From Planctomycetota bacterium (GTDB lineage Bacteria; Planctomycetota; PUPC01; JACPCR01): a stretch of 5,584 nucleotides of DNA. This document shows positions 5,233 through 5,584 of this stretch, piece after piece. A program made the position numbers and the translations under genes. The notes below the pieces were generated by a model, which worked only from the letters and a program-made list of their open reading frames with translations, was not told where the DNA came from and did no database searches. The DNA lies in NCBI GenBank assembly GCA_030740295.1, contig JASLXP010000203.1, forward strand, positions 1 through 5,584. The letters are read 5' to 3'. Position 1 is the first letter of the stretch; each line of letters starts with the position of its first letter.

Positions 5233-5584
5233 TCAGTGATTCCCGGGGCCTGAAGTCCAGGGCGGTTCTGTTTGGAGCAGGTAGGCGATCAGGACGAACT
5301 CTGGCCGTAGTCTCGCCGTTCTGATGTGCATGTCCAGTCCCGTCACTTCGGTCTGGCAGGAATCGACCATCCCGTCCGGGCGGATTCTTTTGACGATGAG
5401 ACTTGGGCCCCAGCAGAGACGCAGGCGGCAGAGCAACCGGTCAAGCTCTGCGTTTTCCCCACTTCCGAAAAAGGCCGAGAACAAGGAACAGGAACATGGT
5501 GAGGAAGAGAAGGGCGGTTTAGACGAAAGCGTCATGGCTGCGGATTCGCTCGTCTGTCGAAGCAGGATTTGGAGTAACGGCTTT
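5233..5584 (-). CDS. Doubtful open reading frame, hypothetical protein, open at the window edge
   Basis: The minus-strand frame is open from the window end down to TGA at 5233-5235, at least 116 codons; the first ATG inside it is at 5535 (100 residues). The first part is Ser/Pro/Phe/Cys-rich and looks like a translated pyrimidine tract. The second part (GPSLIVKRIRPDGMVD, TEVTGLDMHIRTARLRPEFV) has a more protein-like composition but matches no family I know. There is no Shine-Dalgarno sequence before the ATG, and the upstream extension runs through the REP-like repeat, which argues against a real gene. It could be the remnant of a gene or chance. Confidence 0.2.
   Translation of the reverse strand, partial: KPLLQILLRQTSESAAMTLSSKPPFSSSPCSCSLFSAFFGSGENAELDRLLCRLRLCWGPSLIVKRIRPDGMVDSCQTEVTGLDMHIRTARLRPEFVLIAYLLQTEPPWTSGPGNH
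5570..5584 (+). repeat. REP-like repeat, copy 2, cut by the window end
   Basis: TGGAGTAACGGCTTT matches positions 5111-5125 at 14 of 15 bases in the same orientation. The window ends exactly inside the palindromic half, so the hairpin cannot be confirmed here. Confidence 0.5.

Larger units (their letters stand above)
5048..5584. other. Region without a confident gene; upstream of the secreted protein gene
   Basis: These 537 bases hold no recognisable protein family, tRNA or rRNA on either strand. They include the upstream region of the minus-strand secreted protein, where I see no clear -35/-10 pair, two copies of a short palindromic repeat in the same orientation, and one doubtful minus-strand open frame starting beyond the window. 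The two repeats bracket about 440 bases, which suggests an intergenic spacer rather than coding DNA. Confidence 0.55.

Noticed and set aside
5441..5497. A short minus-strand reading, MFLFLVLGLFRKWGKRRA then stop, that looks like a C-terminal membrane anchor with a basic tail.
   Set aside because: It comes from a pyrimidine-rich tract that yields Leu/Phe in one frame and Ser/Pro in another, has no ribosome site, and is preceded by an in-frame stop seven codons before its first Met. It is too short to support, though it could be the tail of a broken gene.

Overview
The window reads as a fragment of a chromosome or metagenomic contig from a free-living, glycan-degrading bacterium. A sulfatase, a suspected exo-rhamnogalacturonan-lyase-type protein and a secreted LamG + DUF6067 protein occur side by side. 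That combination is typical of polysaccharide-utilising Planctomycetes, Lentisphaerae, Verrucomicrobia, Hydrogenedentes and some Acidobacteria. The sequence alone does not decide between these groups. Sequence composition looks moderately GC-rich throughout.

Layout from left to right. (1) 1-768, plus strand: a carbon-nitrogen hydrolase (nitrilase superfamily) with its Glu-Lys-Cys triad, missing only its first few codons at the window edge. (2) 815-1303, minus strand, convergent with it: a PilZ-domain protein with both c-di-GMP-binding motifs. (3) 1304-1374: a short divergent promoter region with a palindromic GTATTATAC that can serve as a -10 box in both directions. (4) 1375-about 2757, plus strand: a strikingly broken stretch. 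The first 13 codons of a sulfatase are joined directly to the last hundred or so codons of a sulfatase. This runs out of frame into the middle of an alpha/alpha-barrel glycan-active protein, which itself changes frame near 2250-2285. (5) About 2757: a tail-to-tail join with the minus-strand gene. (6) 2759-5047, minus strand: a secreted LamG + DUF6067 (GH123-like) protein of 762 residues that stops abruptly inside its catalytic-type domain. (7) 5048-5584: mostly intergenic, with two direct copies of a short REP-like palindromic repeat (the second cut by the window end) and one doubtful open frame.

The neighbours suggest a locus for sulfated or pectin-like polysaccharide breakdown (sulfatase, lyase, secreted lectin-like hydrolase) beside a c-di-GMP receptor. 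Three glycan-related genes are each missing large pieces, while the two genes on the left are complete. The four joins lie within 1.4 kb. The main question is whether they are real deletions and rearrangements in a decaying locus or artefacts of assembly or cloning. I found no evidence of a new defence, mobile or RNA-based system, no tRNA or rRNA gene, and no CRISPR array.
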